From Nitrososphaera sp. (lineage in GTDB: Archaea; Thermoproteota; Nitrososphaeria; Nitrososphaerales; Nitrososphaeraceae), in NCBI GenBank assembly GCA_025450475.1, contig JANWHJ010000031.1:1-5342 (forward strand): a DNA stretch of 5,342 nt, in the 5' to 3' direction. The notes beneath the pieces were generated by a model. It had not been told where the DNA came from. It saw nothing but the letters and a program-made list of their open reading frames with translations, and did not search any database. The first letter of the stretch is position 1, and every line of letters begins with the position of its first letter. Below are positions 4,960-5,342 of the stretch, piece by piece. The translations under genes and the position numbers were made by a program.

Positions 4960-5342
4960 ATGGCTACAACTGCTACGCAGAGCGGATCGTGGTACATCGT
5001 GACTGCGCTTGTGGAGAACAAACCCGGCGTCCTTTTCAGGGTGACCAACCTCTTCAGGGCCCGCAACTTCAACATCGACAGCATTACGGTGGGATCGTCA
5101 GAGCAGAAGGACCTTTCAAGGATGACTATAACGACCAACAGCGACGAACGGACGCTCGACCAGCTCGTGAAACAACTTCGCAAGTTGATAGACGTGGTAG
5201 AAGTCAAGGTACTCGACACCGAAAAGACGGTATACCGCGAGCTTGCGCTGATAAAGATGAAGGCAGTCGATCCGACTACTCGTAGCGAGATAATCAACTA
5301 CGCAACGATATTCCGTGGCAACATACTTGACATCGGCAAGGA
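4960..5342 (+). CDS. ilvN: acetolactate synthase small regulatory subunit, 3'-truncated by window edge
   Basis: Regulatory partner that activates IlvB and, in characterised homologues, confers valine feedback inhibition. 127 complete codons are visible and the frame is open at the right edge. Residues about 10-85 form an ACT domain (WYIVTALVENKPGVLFRV, RNFNIDSITVG, RMTITTNSDERTLDQL, LIDVVEVKVLD). Asn20, Gly23 and Asn38 align with the Asn11, Gly14 and Asn29 that line the valine pocket in E. coli IlvH, so feedback binding is probably retained. From about 91 (VYRELALIKMKA) the C-terminal small-subunit domain begins, so this is the full two-domain form rather than the short ACT-only IlvM type. 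The start is set by AGGAG 9 nt upstream and a 4-nt gap from ilvB. A short Thr/Ser-rich extension (ATTATQSGS) precedes the ACT domain. Confidence 0.95.
   Translation, partial: MATTATQSGSWYIVTALVENKPGVLFRVTNLFRARNFNIDSITVGSSEQKDLSRMTITTNSDERTLDQLVKQLRKLIDVVEVKVLDTEKTVYRELALIKMKAVDPTTRSEIINYATIFRGNILDIGK

Noticed and set aside
4989..5285. 98-codon open frame on the plus strand within ilvN
   Set aside because: It is the +2 frame of ilvN, rich in Arg and Gln; the ilvN frame carries the ACT domain and has a proper Shine-Dalgarno.
1..5342. CRISPR arrays, insertion sequences, integrase sites or phage genes
   Set aside because: No regularly spaced direct repeats, transposase motifs or terminal inverted repeats; apart from the ilvB leader the window is ordinary chromosomal sequence.

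Overview
The window looks like chromosomal DNA of an ammonia-oxidising archaeon of the Nitrososphaera type (Nitrososphaerota/Thaumarchaeota). The evidence is AT-rich archaeal TATA boxes about 26 nt ahead of start codons in DNA of otherwise balanced base composition, frequent TTG starts, short leaders, a Cache-type histidine kinase without a receiver domain, and a small orphan zinc-finger-like protein. The lineage comes from gene character and family knowledge, not from a database search.

Layout. 1-1319 (+): the 3' part of a membrane histidine kinase, cut by the left edge. 1360-2205 (+): an LsrF/DhnA-type class I aldolase-fold enzyme with its own promoter and probably a leaderless mRNA. 2202-2612 (-): a small SnoaL/NTF2-fold protein, converging on the aldolase; the two stop codons share one CTAG palindrome. 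2613-2706: a compact divergent promoter region. 2707-3000 (+): a 97-residue protein with a Cys2/His2-like motif. 3001-3266: a 266-nt control region ahead of the acetolactate synthase genes. 3267-4955 (+): ilvB. 4960-5342 (+): ilvN, cut by the right edge. ilvB and ilvN are 4 nt apart and clearly one operon for the first step of Val/Leu/Ile synthesis.

The most interesting element is in the control region. A TATA box at 3117-3124 lies at the canonical distance not from ilvB but from a 21-codon ORF (3147-3212). Its second half reads KVHVLVLLRLA: 7 of its last 10 residues are Val or Leu, end products of the pathway that ilvBN starts. The ORF's UAG stop opens a 5-bp hairpin that is the tip of a longer fold with competing alternatives, and ilvB follows with a GGUGA Shine-Dalgarno. 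This is the architecture of a bacterial ilv/leu-type attenuation leader peptide, here upstream of an archaeal ilvB. The ORF, spacing, residues and complementarity can be read directly; regulation by ribosome stalling is inference. The fold has no U-tract, so if it regulates, control of ilvB translation is as likely as transcription attenuation.
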